DNA from: Rhizorhabdus phycosphaerae
Lineage (GTDB): Bacteria > Pseudomonadota > Alphaproteobacteria > Sphingomonadales > Sphingomonadaceae
Assembly: GCF_011044255.1 (NCBI RefSeq)
Contig: NZ_CP049107.1
Coordinates: forward strand, 1,178,001 to 1,242,000
Reading direction: 5' to 3'
DNA: 64,000 bases
Under the pieces are notes generated by a model. The model ran no database searches, was not told the origin of the DNA, and was given only the letters and a program-made list of their open reading frames with translations. Shown piece by piece: positions 1 through 8,280 of the stretch (position 1 is its first letter; each line of letters opens with the position of its first letter). A program made the position numbers and the translations under genes.

Positions 1-13
1 GAAGGACGCTGCC

Positions 14-1828
14 ATGGACCGCCGCCTGTTCCTCGCCTCGCTGCCGGCTGCGGCAGTCGCTGCGCCTTCGATTGCCCGCGCAGCGGCCGCCCAGCCCTCT
101 TCTCCGCGCTGGCGCGAAGGAGAAGACCGCTTCGAGCGTGGGGACGTCCATGCAGGCGACAGGCCGATAGGGGCAAGCTTCGCCAGCCGCACCGCCGCCT
201 ATGGCATGTCGGGCGCCGCAGGAACCGCCCATCCGCTCGCGACCCAGGCCGGCATCGCCATCCTGCGCAAGGGCGGTTCGGCCGTCGACGCGGCCATCGC
301 GATCAATGCCTGTCTCGGCTTTCTCGAACCGACCTCCTGCGGCATCGGCGGCGATTGCTATGCAATGCTCTGGGACCCGAAGGCCAAGGCCGTCATGGGG
401 CTGGCGGGCTCGGGCGCTTCGCCCCGCGCGCTTTCTCTGGAAACCGCTCGCGCCCGGGCGGTTAACGGCGCGCTGCCGCCACTCGGCGCGGTCACCGTGT
501 CGGTGCCGGGCACGGTCGACGCCTGGGCGCAGATGCACCAGCGCTATGGCCGCCTGAAATGGGCCGAACTGTTCGAGCCTGCGATCGATCTGGCGACCAA
601 CGGAGCCCCCGTCCCCGACATCATCGCTTATTATATCCGCCGCGCCCTCGTGAACTTCCGCAAGCCGGGCAATGGTATCGAGGAGACCGACAACGCCTTG
701 CGGACCTGGTCGATGGGCGGCAACGGGCCGCAGACCGGCAGCATCTTCCGCAACCCCGATCTCGCCCGCACCTACAGGATGATCGCCGACGGCGGCCGCG
801 ACGCCTTTTACAAAGGCGATATCGCGAAGACGATTGACGCCTATTTCCGGCGGATCGGCGGCTGGCTGCGTGCCGAGGACCTCGCCGCGCACAAGGGCGA
901 ATGGATCACCCCGCACAAGACCGACTATCGCGGCGTCGGGGTCCATGCGCTCGGCGCGAACACGCAAGGCATCGCAACGCTGCAGATGCTCAACATCCTC
1001 GAAAATTTCGACATGGATGGCGCCGGCTTCCAGTCCGCGCTGTCCATCCACCTCCAGGCCGAAGCCAAGCGCCTCGCCTATGAGGATCGCGCCCGCTATT
1101 ATGCCGATCCGAACTTCTCGAAGATCCCGATCGAGTGGTTGATCTCCAAGGACTACGCCGCGCAGCGCGCCCGCCTGATCCGCCCCGACCGCATCAATCC
1201 GGACGTCCGGCCGGGCCAGGCGCCCTCACGCGGCGACACCACCTACTTCACCTGCGCCGACAAGGACGGGATGATGGTGTCGATGATCCAGTCCAACTTC
1301 CGGGGCATGGGATCGGGCCTCGTTGCCGATGGGCTCGGCTTCATGTTCCAGGATCGGGGCCAGCTCTTCTCGTTGAAGGATGGCCATCCCAACATCTATG
1401 CGCCGGGTAAGCGCCCCTTCCAGACGATCATCCCCGGTTTCGCGACACGCGGCGACGCCCCCTGGATGAGCTTCGGCGTCATGGGTGGCGACATGCAGCC
1501 ACAGGGCCAGACCCAGATCATCGTCAACCGTCGCGACTATGGGCTCGATGTCCAGGCGGCGGGAGACAGCCCGCGCTGGCATCATGAGGGTTCGTCGCAG
1601 TCGATGGGCGAGGATTCGCCCGGCCTCCCGGCAACCGGCCTGCTGCGCCTCGAAAACGGCGTCCCGGCCGCGACCCGCGATGGGCTCCGGTCGCGCGGCT
1701 GGACGCTCGGCGAATCCGACGCCGCCTTCGGCCGCTATCAGGCGGTCGAGCACCGCATGGACGGGCAGGAGCGCGTCTATGCGGCCGCGAGCGAGATGCG
1801 CGCCGACGGCTGCGCCCTCGCCTATTAA
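14..1828 (+). CDS. Gamma-glutamyltransferase family Ntn-hydrolase (exported)
   Basis: Predicted gamma-glutamyltranspeptidase-family protein (604 aa, normal length), which would cleave or transfer gamma-glutamyl groups (glutathione-like substrates) outside the cytoplasm. The N-terminus has a twin-arginine type signal (DRRLFLAS, hydrophobic stretch, IARAAAA), so Tat export is likely. The segment GDTTYF at about residues 407-412 fits the self-processing site, with Thr409 as the likely nucleophile; GLGFMFQDRG further on fits the family's small subunit. An SD-like GAAGGA lies just before the ATG. The convergent neighbour is an amino acid symporter, consistent with amino acid salvage. The family is clear; the substrate is not, as these proteins are often only GGT-like. 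Confidence 0.9.
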   Translation: MDRRLFLASLPAAAVAAPSIARAAAAQPSSPRWREGEDRFERGDVHAGDRPIGASFASRTAAYGMSGAAGTAHPLATQAGIAILRKGGSAVDAAIAINACLGFLEPTSCGIGGDCYAMLWDPKAKAVMGLAGSGASPRALSLETARARAVNGALPPLGAVTVSVPGTVDAWAQMHQRYGRLKWAELFEPAIDLATNGAPVPDIIAYYIRRALVNFRKPGNGIEETDNALRTWSMGGNGPQTGSIFRNPDLARTYRMIADGGRDAFYKGDIAKTIDAYFRRIGGWLRAEDLAAHKGEWITPHKTDYRGVGVHALGANTQGIATLQMLNILENFDMDGAGFQSALSIHLQAEAKRLAYEDRARYYADPNFSKIPIEWLISKDYAAQRARLIRPDRINPDVRPGQAPSRGDTTYFTCADKDGMMVSMIQSNFRGMGSGLVADGLGFMFQDRGQLFSLKDGHPNIYAPGKRPFQTIIPGFATRGDAPWMSFGVMGGDMQPQGQTQIIVNRRDYGLDVQAAGDSPRWHHEGSSQSMGEDSPGLPATGLLRLENGVPAATRDGLRSRGWTLGESDAAFGRYQAVEHRMDGQERVYAAASEMRADGCALAY

Positions 1829-1858
1829 CGCATCGGGCGGCTCCGGCCGCCCGCTCGA

Positions 1859-3235
1859 TCAGACGCCGGCCTGTTCGCGATAGGCCCTGACGTCGCGGCG
1901 CAGTTCGCCCGCGCACAGGAACAGCGCGAGCACATTGGGGATCGCCATCAGGAAGAAGCTGCTGTCGATGATGTCGATCACCCGGCCCAGATCGATCACC
2001 GCCGCCGGTGGCAGGGCCACGATGTAAAGGATCTTGTAGCTCCACTGCGCCTTCGGCCCATGGCCGAACAGATAGCCCCAGGCCTGAAGGCCATAGAAAC
2101 CCCAGGCGACAAGCGTCGAATAGGCAAACAGCACGACCACGATCGCGAGCAGCAGCGGGAACCAGCTGGAAACATGCGCGAACGCCGCGCTGGTGATCTC
2201 GATCCCCTTCAAATTTGGATCGGTCCACGTGCCCGCCACGACCATCGCCAGCCCGCCGATGCCGCATACGATCATCGTGCCCAGCAACGGCTCCAGCAGT
2301 GCCACCATGCCCTCCGAGACCGGATGCTCGGTCCGCGCGAGGCTGTGTGCCATCACCGCCGATCCGACGCCTGCTTCGCTGGCGAACACGGCCCGGCGCA
2401 TGCCCGCCACGAAGGCCCCCACCGCGCCGCCAGCCGCCGCATCGAAGCCCCAGGCTCCACGCCAGATCGCGGCGAGCGCCGCCGGGATCGCATCGGCATG
2501 CAGCACGAGGATGGCGAGGATGCCCGCCAGATAGACCCCGACCTTCAACGGCGTCAGCCGCTTCGACACCTCGCCCAGCCAATGCGCCCCGCCGAGAGTC
2601 ACCAGCGCGACCGCGAAGGCCAGGCCGATCCCGTAGATCCAGCCATTGGTAAAGCCGGTGACGACGCTGACCTGCGCGAAGCTCTGGTTGACCTGCACCA
2701 TCGGTATGGCTCCGAACAGCGCGAAGAAGGCATAAAACCCACCGAGGATGACACCCAGTCGCGGCAGCCCGCGTCGTCCGAGCACCGCCTTCAGCACATA
2801 CATCGGGCCGCCATGGACATAGCCATATTCGTCGGTGACGCGGTATTTCAGGCCCAGCGTAACCTCGGCCATCTTCACCGTCATCGCGAACCAGCCGATC
2901 GCGAACATCCAGAAGATCGCACCCGGCCCGCCCATCGTCAGCGCGACCGCAACGCCTGCGATATTGCCCAGGCCGATCGTTCCGGCGAGCGCCGTCGTCA
3001 AGGCGGCGAACTGGCTGACATCGCCCTTCGCCTCGCCTTCGCGCGGCTGGTTGCGCAGGATACGAAACGCATGCCCGATGCAGCGTATGTTCGGAAATCC
3101 CAGCCAGACCGTGAAGAACAGCATCGGCACCGCCAGATAGAGCACGACGAGCTCGATCTGGGTGCCCAGCAACGGAATCTTGAAGAAGACCGCGCCGGTC
3201 AGCGCGTCGACGATGCGATTGAAACTCTCCATCAT
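1859..3235 (-). CDS. Alanine/glycine:cation symporter (AGCS family)
   Basis: Integral membrane symporter of 458 aa with about ten hydrophobic segments. It matches the AGCS (AlsT/DagA) family: TTALAGTIGLGNIAGVA near residue 80, GGPGAIFWM, and the cytoplasmic loop RRAVFASEAGVGSAVMAHS are typical. These carriers take up alanine or glycine with Na+ or H+. The start has two adjacent ATG codons (3235 and 3232) without a strong Shine-Dalgarno, so either may be used. It converges on the gamma-glutamyltransferase gene and follows the cysE/hydrolase pair on the same strand after 28 bases, so it could be co-transcribed with them. Confidence 0.93.
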   Translation of the reverse strand: MMESFNRIVDALTGAVFFKIPLLGTQIELVVLYLAVPMLFFTVWLGFPNIRCIGHAFRILRNQPREGEAKGDVSQFAALTTALAGTIGLGNIAGVAVALTMGGPGAIFWMFAIGWFAMTVKMAEVTLGLKYRVTDEYGYVHGGPMYVLKAVLGRRGLPRLGVILGGFYAFFALFGAIPMVQVNQSFAQVSVVTGFTNGWIYGIGLAFAVALVTLGGAHWLGEVSKRLTPLKVGVYLAGILAILVLHADAIPAALAAIWRGAWGFDAAAGGAVGAFVAGMRRAVFASEAGVGSAVMAHSLARTEHPVSEGMVALLEPLLGTMIVCGIGGLAMVVAGTWTDPNLKGIEITSAAFAHVSSWFPLLLAIVVVLFAYSTLVAWGFYGLQAWGYLFGHGPKAQWSYKILYIVALPPAAVIDLGRVIDIIDSSFFLMAIPNVLALFLCAGELRRDVRAYREQAGV

Positions 3236-3263
3236 CGGACGCTAGCCGGGTTGTTCCACCTTG

Positions 3264-3896
3264 TCATTGCCAAGTCCGCGCCCGGTCATTGCGATCGTTC
3301 GAAGCCTCCGACTTTCCCGCCCGAACCTCGACGGCGTCATGATCGCCAGCAATCAGTTCTTCCAGCAGGACTTCGCCATCCGGCCAATATCCCAGGTCCG
3401 ACTGCGCATTGATGTGCCCGCAATGACCCGCATCTACGAAGCGACTGCCCCAGGCCCGGGCCAGCCACTCGAGCCGGTCGAAAGTCGCGTACCGGTCGTT
3501 GCGGCTCGCAACGAGAATCGACGGAAAGGGCAGCTGCCGCACCGGCGCCGGTGAGAATCGGCGAACCAGCGGATGGGCGTCGGGCGCATCGACGTCGGGA
3601 GGCGCGACCAGCAGCGCGCCCTTGACCCGGCCGAGGCTCGCCGTCTCGAACGCCTGTGCCCACCAGGCGATCGTCAGGCAGCCGAGGCTGTGTGCGACCA
3701 GCACCAGCGGTCCATCCGTCATCGCCACGGCCGCGTCCAGCCGCTCGGTCCAGATCCGCCTGTCCGGCTCCGACCAGCAGCCGAGATCGACCCGGCGGCA
3801 ATCGTCCCGCCGCGCCTGCCACAGCGTCTGCCAATGGTCTGGCCCCGAATTGTCCAAGCCCGGCACGATCAGGCACAGCGGCCGCTCACTGCTCAT
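3264..3896 (-). CDS. RBBP9/YdeN-type serine hydrolase
   Basis: Small alpha/beta hydrolase (210 aa) of the RBBP9/YdeN (DUF1234-like) family. Early PGLDNSGPDHWQ and the nucleophile elbow AHSLGC (Ser70) are typical, and GHCGHINA near the C-terminus supplies the catalytic His. The substrate is unknown. Its start lies inside the end of the serine acetyltransferase gene (11-base overlap), so the two are probably translated in tandem. I found no signal peptide, so it should be cytoplasmic. Confidence 0.88.
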   Translation of the reverse strand: MSSERPLCLIVPGLDNSGPDHWQTLWQARRDDCRRVDLGCWSEPDRRIWTERLDAAVAMTDGPLVLVAHSLGCLTIAWWAQAFETASLGRVKGALLVAPPDVDAPDAHPLVRRFSPAPVRQLPFPSILVASRNDRYATFDRLEWLARAWGSRFVDAGHCGHINAQSDLGYWPDGEVLLEELIAGDHDAVEVRAGKSEASNDRNDRARTWQ

Positions 3897-4860
3897 CGGC
3901 GGCTCCCGTCAGAAGAGCCGGCCGCTCGCCGGCATCGCGATCGGCGCGCGCCTGATGCACCACGCTGCCGGGCGGCACGCTCGAGGTCAGCCATACATTG
4001 CCGCCGATCGTCGAACCTGCACCGATCGTCACCCGGCCCAATATCGTCGCCCCGGCATAGATGACGACGTCATCCTCGACGACCGGATGCCGCGGTTGCC
4101 CGCGCTTGATCGCCCCATCCTCGTCGGCCGGGAAGCTCCGCGCACCGAGCGTCACCGCCTGGTACAGGCGGACGCGGTCACCGATCACCGTAGTCTCGCC
4201 GATCACCACGCCAGTGCCATGGTCGATGAAGAAGGACTCGCCGATCGTCGCTCCCGGATGGATGTCGATCCCGGTCCGCGAATTAGCGATTTCCGAGATG
4301 ATCCGCGCCACCAGCGGTGCCCCGAGCCGATGCAGCAGATGGGCCAGCCTGTGGTGGACGATGGCGATCACGCAGGGATAGCAGATCAGCACCTCGTCGA
4401 CGCTGCGCGCCGCCGGGTCGCCCGCATAAGCCGCTTCGATATCCTTGTCCAAGAGACGCCTGAGCGTCGGAAGGGCTTGGGCAAAATGACCGATGATGCG
4501 CCCGGCTTCGGCATCGACGCGGTGCATCCCCTCGCCGTCGCGTGAATAGCCCAGCTCGAGGCGGATCTGGCCATAAAGCCGGCTCAGCGCGGTCTGCAGC
4601 GTCTCGGCGACATAAGCCTCTTCATTTTCCAGCCGGACAAAGCTGGGTCCGAGGCGCAACGGAAACAGCGCGCCGCACAGCGCCGACATGATCTTGTCCA
4701 GCACGTGACGCGAGGGAAAGCCGACTGAGCCCAGTTCGGCGTTCCGCCGATGTGCGCCCCGCCAGTCGTCGCGCGCGACGCGCAATTCGGAGGTTATGCG
4801 GTCTATGTCCCAATAATGCCCGGGCGGCGCGTCCAGGCTGTCATCGATAGGGTTCGTCAT
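3886..4860 (-). CDS. cysE: Serine O-acetyltransferase
   Basis: Serine acetyltransferase (324 aa), making O-acetylserine from serine and acetyl-CoA for cysteine synthesis. The C-terminal half has the left-handed beta-helix hexapeptide pattern and the family hallmark stretch with GIDIHPGATIG, FIDHGTG and VVIGETTVIGD. The N-terminal ~170 residues are longer than in E. coli CysE (273 aa) and resemble the long EpsC-type enzymes. No sulfur-assimilation genes are adjacent; the downstream serine hydrolase overlaps it. The 139-base divergent gap (4861-4999) to the ModE-like gene is AT-richer than its surroundings and presumably holds both promoters. Confidence 0.92.
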   Translation of the reverse strand: MTNPIDDSLDAPPGHYWDIDRITSELRVARDDWRGAHRRNAELGSVGFPSRHVLDKIMSALCGALFPLRLGPSFVRLENEEAYVAETLQTALSRLYGQIRLELGYSRDGEGMHRVDAEAGRIIGHFAQALPTLRRLLDKDIEAAYAGDPAARSVDEVLICYPCVIAIVHHRLAHLLHRLGAPLVARIISEIANSRTGIDIHPGATIGESFFIDHGTGVVIGETTVIGDRVRLYQAVTLGARSFPADEDGAIKRGQPRHPVVEDDVVIYAGATILGRVTIGAGSTIGGNVWLTSSVPPGSVVHQARADRDAGERPALLTGAADEQ

Positions 4861-4999
4861 CAGGGCCTCTCTTGCTGGATGCTGGGATAGCCGGCCGACC
4901 TGCGAGCGAAAGCAATTTTTCTCTACCGAATTGATAGGAAATATATCATGGACACGTCAGGTGCGTGACGCGGTCCGACACCGGTGATAGGCTCGCCGC

Positions 5000-5380
5000 A
5001 TGGTACCGCGTCTCGGCCCCCTGAAACTCAAGGCTCAGCTATACGCGGGTGACGAGCCGGCGATCGGCCCTGGCAAGGCGGCCCTCCTCGAGGCGATCGA
5101 GCGCGAGGGCTCGATCTCGGCGGCCGGCAGGGCACTGGGCATGAGCTACCGGCGGACCTGGCTTCTCGTCGACAGCCTGAACCGCTGCTGGCAGGAACGG
5201 GTCGTCGATACCACGCCCGGTGGTGGCCGCGAGAAAGGCGCTCGGGTGACGGAGTTCGGTCATCGCATTCTGCACGCCTATCGCACGCTCGAACGCAGCC
5301 TTCTCGATGCAGCGGAGAGCGACGCCTTCCGGGAACTTGCAGGGCTGATGCGGAACGAGCCGCTTCCCCCAGCGCACTGA
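5000..5380 (+). CDS. Short ModE-type winged-helix regulator
   Basis: DNA-binding protein of 126 aa corresponding to the N-terminal winged-helix domain of ModE/LysR-type regulators: EAIEREGSISAAGRALGMSY is the helix-turn-helix and YRRTWLLVD the recognition part. It is about half the length of E. coli ModE (262 aa) and has no molybdate-binding (Mop/TOBE) domain. It sits directly upstream of modABC on the same strand and most likely represses the molybdate transporter. How it senses molybdate without the Mop domain is not evident from the sequence; short versions of this family are widespread. Confidence 0.9.
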   Translation: MVPRLGPLKLKAQLYAGDEPAIGPGKAALLEAIEREGSISAAGRALGMSYRRTWLLVDSLNRCWQERVVDTTPGGGREKGARVTEFGHRILHAYRTLERSLLDAAESDAFRELAGLMRNEPLPPAH

Positions 5381-5389
5381 CTGCTTGCC

Positions 5390-5405
5390 ATATCCGTATC
5401 GATAT
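5390..5405. promoter_or_regulatory. Candidate ModE-type operator before modA
   Basis: Inverted repeat ATATC-N6-GATAT in the 59-base gap between the modE-like gene and modA, 34 bases before the modA ATG. A related ATATC half-site (4943-4947) lies upstream of the regulator gene, next to GATAG at 4933-4937. AT-rich inverted repeats of this sort resemble ModE sites in other bacteria, but the match to the E. coli consensus is loose. This is an inference from position and symmetry. Confidence 0.3.
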
Positions 5406-5439
5406 AGCATCCCGAGGCCGATCTTCCGGGAGTTTCGGC

Positions 5440-6192
5440 ATGACCTTGCGCTATCGCCTGTATCTGGGCCTCATGCTGCTCTTCACCTGCGCCGCATCAT
5501 CGGCCTTCGCCGCCGAAACCTCGGTCGCCGTCGCCGCCAATTTCACTGAGCCTGCCAAGGAGATCGCAGCCGCCTTCGCGAAGGCGACCGGCCATAAGGC
5601 ACAGCTCGTCTTCGGCCCGTCGGGCGCCTTCTATACGCAGATCAGCCACGGTGCGCCGTTCGAGCTGTTCCTGTCGGCCGACGCCGAACGCCCCGTAAAG
5701 ATCGAGCAGGAAGGGCTGGGCGTCCCCGCTACGCGTTTCACCTATGCCGTGGGCCGGCTCGCGCTCTTTTCGACGACGCCGCGGCTTGTGGACAAGGCGG
5801 GCGCTGTACTCAGGACCGGGCGCTTCGAGAAGATTGCCATCGCCGATCCTGTCAGCGCACCTTACGGCCTGGCAGCGCTGGAAACGATGCGAGCACTTGG
5901 TGTCGAAGCAAGACTCAAGCCGCGCATCGTCACGGGCACGTCTATAGCCCAGGCCTATCAGTTCACCTCCACCGGCGCCGCAGAGCTGGGTTTCGTGGCA
6001 CTGTCGCAGATCATCGACGTGAAGGGGGGATCGCGCTGGATCGTCCCTGCCAGCCTGCACAAGCCGATCGAGCAACAGGCCATCCTGTTGAAGACCGGTG
6101 CGGCCAACCCTGCGGCCCGCGCTTTTCTGAAGTTCCTGAAGAGCGACGCCGCGCTGCGCATCATCCGCCGCTACGGCTATGCAGCGCGCTGA
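5440..6192 (+). CDS. modA: Molybdate ABC transporter substrate-binding protein
   Basis: Periplasmic molybdate-binding protein (250 aa). A Sec signal peptide (about residues 1-24, ending SSAFA) precedes the mature domain, which starts VAVAANFTEPAKEIA, the usual ModA opening. The anion-contact motif FGPSGAFYTQI and the later GTSIAQAYQFTSTGAAELGF are typical. It binds molybdate or tungstate and delivers it to ModB. It is followed after 3 bases by modB, so the genes form an operon. Confidence 0.95.
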   Translation: MTLRYRLYLGLMLLFTCAASSAFAAETSVAVAANFTEPAKEIAAAFAKATGHKAQLVFGPSGAFYTQISHGAPFELFLSADAERPVKIEQEGLGVPATRFTYAVGRLALFSTTPRLVDKAGAVLRTGRFEKIAIADPVSAPYGLAALETMRALGVEARLKPRIVTGTSIAQAYQFTSTGAAELGFVALSQIIDVKGGSRWIVPASLHKPIEQQAILLKTGAANPAARAFLKFLKSDAALRIIRRYGYAAR

Positions 6193-6195
6193 TCG

Positions 6196-6861
6196 ATGGC
6201 GCTCGTTCTCCTGACGACGATCGAACTGGCTCTGGTCACGACCATCTGGCTGCTGCTGCTGGCGACGCCGCTGGCCTGGTGGCTCGCCCGGTCGCGGCAT
6301 TGGGCCAGAGAGGTGGTCGGCGCGATCACCGCCCTTCCCCTCGTGCTGCCACCGACCGTGATCGGCTTCTACATTCTCATCGCGCTCGGCCCCGACAGTC
6401 CCCTGATGGCGCTGCTTCATCCCTTCGGGATAAGGACACTCGCTTTCACCTTCAGCGGACTGGTGATCGGCTCGATCTTCTATTCTCTACCCTTCGCCGT
6501 TCAACCGCTGCGCACCGCCTTCGAGGCCATAGGCGACCGGCCGCTTGAGCTCGCCGCAACCATGGGTGCGGGCCCTTGGGACCGCTTCGTCCATGTGGCG
6601 CTCCCGCTGGCCCGTCGCGGCTTCCTGTCGGCCGCGATCCTTGTCTTCGCCCATACCGTCGGCGAGTTCGGCGTGGTGCTGATGATCGGCGGCAACATAC
6701 CCGGTCGGACCGAAGTCCTCTCCACTCGCATCTTCCAGCTCGTAGAAAGCCTGCAATTCGGCGAGGCGCATCGGATCGCCGCCTGGCTGGTTGCCTTCTC
6801 CTTCGCCGCATTGCTGGCGCTGCTGCTGGTCGACCGGCGGATTGGGACACCCCGTCCGTGA
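6196..6861 (+). CDS. modB: Molybdate ABC transporter permease
   Basis: Inner membrane permease (221 aa) with about five transmembrane segments and the ABC-contact (EAA) loop around ELAATMGAGPWDRFVHVALPLARRG. GEFGVVLMIGGNIPGRTEVLST is characteristic of ModB. It forms the channel for molybdate with ModC as the ATPase. The stop codon overlaps the GTG start of modC (GTGA), which suggests translational coupling. Confidence 0.95.
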   Translation: MALVLLTTIELALVTTIWLLLLATPLAWWLARSRHWAREVVGAITALPLVLPPTVIGFYILIALGPDSPLMALLHPFGIRTLAFTFSGLVIGSIFYSLPFAVQPLRTAFEAIGDRPLELAATMGAGPWDRFVHVALPLARRGFLSAAILVFAHTVGEFGVVLMIGGNIPGRTEVLSTRIFQLVESLQFGEAHRIAAWLVAFSFAALLALLLVDRRIGTPRP

Positions 6862-7493
6862 CCATCGTGATCCGGTTGCAAGGAAAGCGTGACGCACGCT
6901 TCCGGCTCGAGGTCGACGTCGAGATCCCCTCGACCGGCGTCACCGCGCTGCTTGGTCCGTCGGGCTCGGGCAAGACCAGCCTGTTGCGCGCGCTGGCGGG
7001 GCTCGATCGCCATCCCGGCACCATTCGCTTCGGTGCGGATATCTGGCAGGATGAACGGCAATTCGTACCGGCCGAAAGACGGCGCGTCGGCTATGTCTTT
7101 CAGGGCGAAGGGCTGCTTCCCCACCTTTCGGTCGCTCGTAATCTCCTTTTTGCCGAACGCCGCGCGCCGCCTGGCCCCTTCGAACGGGACGAGATCATCC
7201 GCCAAACCGGCATCGGCTCATTGCTCGAAGCGATGCCGCGCAATCTGTCGGGCGGTGAAGCACAGCGCGCCGCCATCGCTCGCGCGCTGCTCGGCCAGCC
7301 TCGCCTGCTGTTGATGGACGAGCCCTTGTCCGCGCTGGACTCCCCGGCACGCGCTGCGATGCTCAGCTGGCTTGGGGACACGCTGCCAGACCTTGGCCTG
7401 CCGGTCGTCTACGTCACGCATGACGAGGGGGAGGCCCAGCGGCTGGCTTCGACAACACTGATCCTGCGAAACGGCCGCCTGGCCAGCGTCTGA
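6858..7493 (+). CDS. modC: Molybdate ABC transporter ATP-binding protein (short form)
   Basis: ABC ATPase (211 aa) energising molybdate uptake. Walker A is GPSGSGKT (residues 33-40), the signature LSGGEAQR lies near residue 127, and LLMDEP (Walker B) near 150, followed by the switch His in VTHDEGEAQ. I chose the GTG at 6858 because it overlaps the modB stop as GTGA and begins a normal ModC N-terminus. The protein ends right after the ATPase domain and lacks the C-terminal TOBE/Mop domain of full-length ModC (about 350 aa). It converges directly (0 bases) on the GntR gene. Confidence 0.93.
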   Translation: MTIVIRLQGKRDARFRLEVDVEIPSTGVTALLGPSGSGKTSLLRALAGLDRHPGTIRFGADIWQDERQFVPAERRRVGYVFQGEGLLPHLSVARNLLFAERRAPPGPFERDEIIRQTGIGSLLEAMPRNLSGGEAQRAAIARALLGQPRLLLMDEPLSALDSPARAAMLSWLGDTLPDLGLPVVYVTHDEGEAQRLASTTLILRNGRLASV

Positions 7494-8177
7494 TCACCCC
7501 TCGTCGGCAGCCAGTGCCTCGCGCATGTTCCGCAGCACCCAGCGTATGTGGCTGGAGAATGTGACCACGGCCGAATGGGCGTCGCCGGTCAGGATGGTGT
7601 CGTGGATCAACCGATAGTTGATCAGATACTGATCCCAATGATCGCCCGGCGCGAGTTCGGACAACAGTGTCGTGAAGAAGCGCATATAGGGCCGGCTGTA
7701 GAAGAACTCGACATAGCGGTTCCCCGACAGCCGGTTGAGCTCGATATGATAGCGGTATAGCGAGTCGACGAAGTCGCGCGCGCTGCGGCGCACCGCATTG
7801 TCCTCGATCGGCTGGAACGCCGCGATCACGGCGTCGCGTATCTCCGGATCGCCGACCTTGCCGGCAGTCAGCCGCACGCCCAGTACGCACAGCGCCTCGG
7901 TGAACTCCAGAAAGTCGATCCTGTCCTTGACCGACAGGCGCCGGATCCGCGCGCCACGATTGGCGATCAGCTCGACCACACCCTCGCCCGCGAGCATGTG
8001 CAGTGCCTCGCGGACGGGGGCGCGGCTCACATTATATTCCTCAGCCAGGTCCGCCGCAATCAGGCGCTGCCCCGGCGCGTAGCGTCCGGCCATCACGCCA
8101 TCGACAATGGAATCAACCACATGGGAAACGAGGGACGCGCCGTTTTCCTCGTCGCGGTCGGATGCTTTGCTGGCCAT
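7494..8177 (-). CDS. GntR-family regulator (FadR/FCD type)
   Basis: Transcription regulator of 227 aa: an N-terminal GntR winged helix (LIAADLAEEYNVSRAPVREA at about residues 40-59, then LHMLAGEGVVEL) and an all-helical FCD ligand-binding domain after residue 85. It is transcribed divergently from the FAD oxidase gene, with a 103-base shared promoter region holding a candidate operator. FCD regulators usually respond to small carboxylic acids; the most likely targets are the genes from 8281 to 13192, where a second similar site occurs. The ligand is unknown. Confidence 0.92.
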   Translation of the reverse strand: MASKASDRDEENGASLVSHVVDSIVDGVMAGRYAPGQRLIAADLAEEYNVSRAPVREALHMLAGEGVVELIANRGARIRRLSVKDRIDFLEFTEALCVLGVRLTAGKVGDPEIRDAVIAAFQPIEDNAVRRSARDFVDSLYRYHIELNRLSGNRYVEFFYSRPYMRFFTTLLSELAPGDHWDQYLINYRLIHDTILTGDAHSAVVTFSSHIRWVLRNMREALAADEG

Positions 8178-8236
8178 CCGCTGCCCTTATCCCAACCCTT
8201 TCATCCCGCCAAGCATGACCGCTTGTTTGATCGCCA

Positions 8237-8255
8237 ACTTTTGCATACACTTTTG
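8237..8255. promoter_or_regulatory. Candidate GntR operator upstream of FAD oxidase
   Basis: Sequence ACTTTTGCATACACTTTTG, containing ACTTTTG twice (8237 and 8249) and a core TGCATACA of the kind bound by FCD-type GntR regulators. It lies between the divergent GntR gene and the FAD oxidase, 25 bases before the oxidase start. The block TTTTGCAT recurs in the perfect palindrome at 10747-10762. Assignment to this GntR protein is inference. The oxidase has a strong SD (AGGAGGGTG at 8267-8275). Confidence 0.45.
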
Positions 8256-8280
8256 TCGACTCATCTAGGAGGGTGTTGGG

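Noticed and set aside
3290-3312. GTTCGAA-type tRNA T-loop-like sequence
   Set aside because: It lies within the serine hydrolase gene, and no cloverleaf can be drawn around it.
2060-3412. Plus-strand frame opposite the AGCS symporter
   Set aside because: Antisense to a clear membrane protein; composition is Arg/His/Asp-rich as expected for a shadow frame.
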